Shown here: positions 13,527-14,180 of the stretch, piece by piece
How the letters are laid out: each line of letters starts with the position of its first letter
Position numbering within the stretch: the stretch's first letter is position 1
NCBI GenBank assembly: GCA_003157675.1
Contig: PMKG01000293.1
Coordinates: 1 to 14,180, forward strand
DNA: 14,180 bases
Reading direction: 5' to 3'
Source: Acidobacteriota bacterium
GTDB lineage: Bacteria > Acidobacteriota > Vicinamibacteria > Vicinamibacterales > Fen-181
Notes under the pieces: model-generated
Told to the model about the DNA's origin: nothing
The model's database searches: none
Seen by the model: only the letters and a program-made list of their open reading frames with translations
Made by a program: the position numbers and the translations under genes

Positions 13527-14180
13527 ATGGCCTGGTTCACCAAGACCCGCAAGCCCATGGCGCCGCCCGACCAAGCCAGCCGGGTGCCGGAGGGGCTGTA
13601 CGTGAAATGCCCCGGGTGCGCCCAGGCGATCTACAACAAGGATCTGGCGGCCAACCTGTCGGTGTGTCCCCGGTGCGCGCATCATTTCCGGATGACGGCC
13701 ACCGAGCGCCTCGCGATGCTGTTCGACGGCCACTACGAGGTCCACGACGCCGGCCTCGCCTCGACCGACCCGCTCGAGTTCACCGACACCAAGCCCTACA
13801 AGGATCGGCTGCGGTCCAGCATGGCCGCCACGGGCATGAAGGACGCCGTCGTGACGGCCACCGGCCGGATCGAGGGCATCGAGACGGTCATCGCCTCGAT
13901 GGAATACAGCTTCATCGGCGGCAGCATGGGCGTGGTGGTCGGCGAGAAGGTGACGCGGGCCATCGAACGCGCGCTCGCCGGCCGCGCCCCGATGATCATC
14001 GTCTCCTGCTCGGGCGGCGCCCGGATGATGGAAGGGGCGCTCTCGCTCATGCAGATGGCCAAGACGTCGGCCGCCCTCGCCAGGCTCGACCGGGCGAGGC
14101 TGCCGTTCATCTCGGTGCTGACCGACCCGACAACCGGTGGCGTGACGGCCAGCTTTGCGATGCTGGGCGACCTGAACATC
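13527..14180 (+). CDS. accD: Acetyl-CoA carboxylase carboxyltransferase subunit beta, N-terminal part
   Basis: The first 218 residues are visible; the gene runs off the right edge (family length about 280-300). AccD with AccA transfers the carboxyl group from biotin carrier protein to acetyl-CoA, giving malonyl-CoA for fatty acid synthesis in the cytoplasm. The N-terminal zinc ribbon is intact: Cys28, Cys31, Cys47 and Cys50, in the pattern C-x2-C-x15-C-x2-C. Crotonase-fold motifs follow: FIGGSMGVVVGEK (131-143), SCSGGARMMEGALSLMQMAK (160-179) and LTDPTTGGVTASFAMLGD (198-215), which form the oxyanion-hole and CoA region. The ATG has no clear Shine-Dalgarno sequence; MAWFTK resembles the usual AccD opening, so the start is credible. 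Confidence 0.97.
   Translation, partial: MAWFTKTRKPMAPPDQASRVPEGLYVKCPGCAQAIYNKDLAANLSVCPRCAHHFRMTATERLAMLFDGHYEVHDAGLASTDPLEFTDTKPYKDRLRSSMAATGMKDAVVTATGRIEGIETVIASMEYSFIGGSMGVVVGEKVTRAIERALAGRAPMIIVSCSGGARMMEGALSLMQMAKTSAALARLDRARLPFISVLTDPTTGGVTASFAMLGDLNI

Overview
The window is very GC-rich bacterial chromosome, densely coded with housekeeping genes. The combination of gene order, long GC-rich proteins, a fully encoded Sec accessory complex and an HppA-type membrane pyrophosphatase suggests an Acidobacteriota-like organism (possibly Vicinamibacteria). That placement is an inference from recognisable protein sequence, not a tested phylogeny. No rRNA, tRNA, insertion sequence, prophage or CRISPR array was seen.

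Left part (1-6378, minus strand): one compact operon read right to left, tgt - yajC - secD - secF - uppP - DUF502 - hppA. The first three genes are joined by ATGA stop/start overlaps, and the next gaps are only 2, 15 and 4 bases. hppA runs off the left edge. It also has its own consensus-like -10 (TATAAT) and a strong Shine-Dalgarno sequence in the 60-base gap before it, so it can probably be expressed separately. The theme is the membrane: protein export (YajC-SecD-SecF), lipid-carrier recycling for the cell wall (UppP), and an ion pump driven by pyrophosphate (HppA). tgt makes the queuosine tRNA modification.

Middle (6489-8808, plus strand): ddl (D-Ala-D-Ala ligase), overlapped at its end by an exported TPR-repeat protein of unknown role.

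8809-9316 is the most unusual stretch. A strong AT-rich promoter (TTGACT-16-CATAAT) is followed by about 250 bases of RNA that can fold into nested, partly mutually exclusive helices. Then come a very strong Shine-Dalgarno sequence, a 17-codon lysine-rich mini-gene (MAKKVAKKPAKKAGKKR) and a textbook intrinsic terminator. A REP-like element next to it supplies the stop codon of the gene on the opposite strand.

Right part (9311-13478, minus strand): dNK-type deoxynucleoside kinase, then an intergenic array of 8-bp repeats with an inverted copy, then a MenC/N-acylamino-acid racemase family enzyme, then a probable lipoprotein fusing HEAT-like repeats to a cyclophilin domain. On the plus strand accD (acetyl-CoA carboxylase beta subunit) starts at 13527, divergent from the kinase across a 48-base gap holding overlapping -10 elements. 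It runs off the right edge.

The enzymes are ordinary. The likely novelty is in the non-coding structure: the structured RNA with its tiny lysine-rich peptide, the octamer array touching the menC ribosome-binding site, and a heptamer repeat expanded inside tgt.
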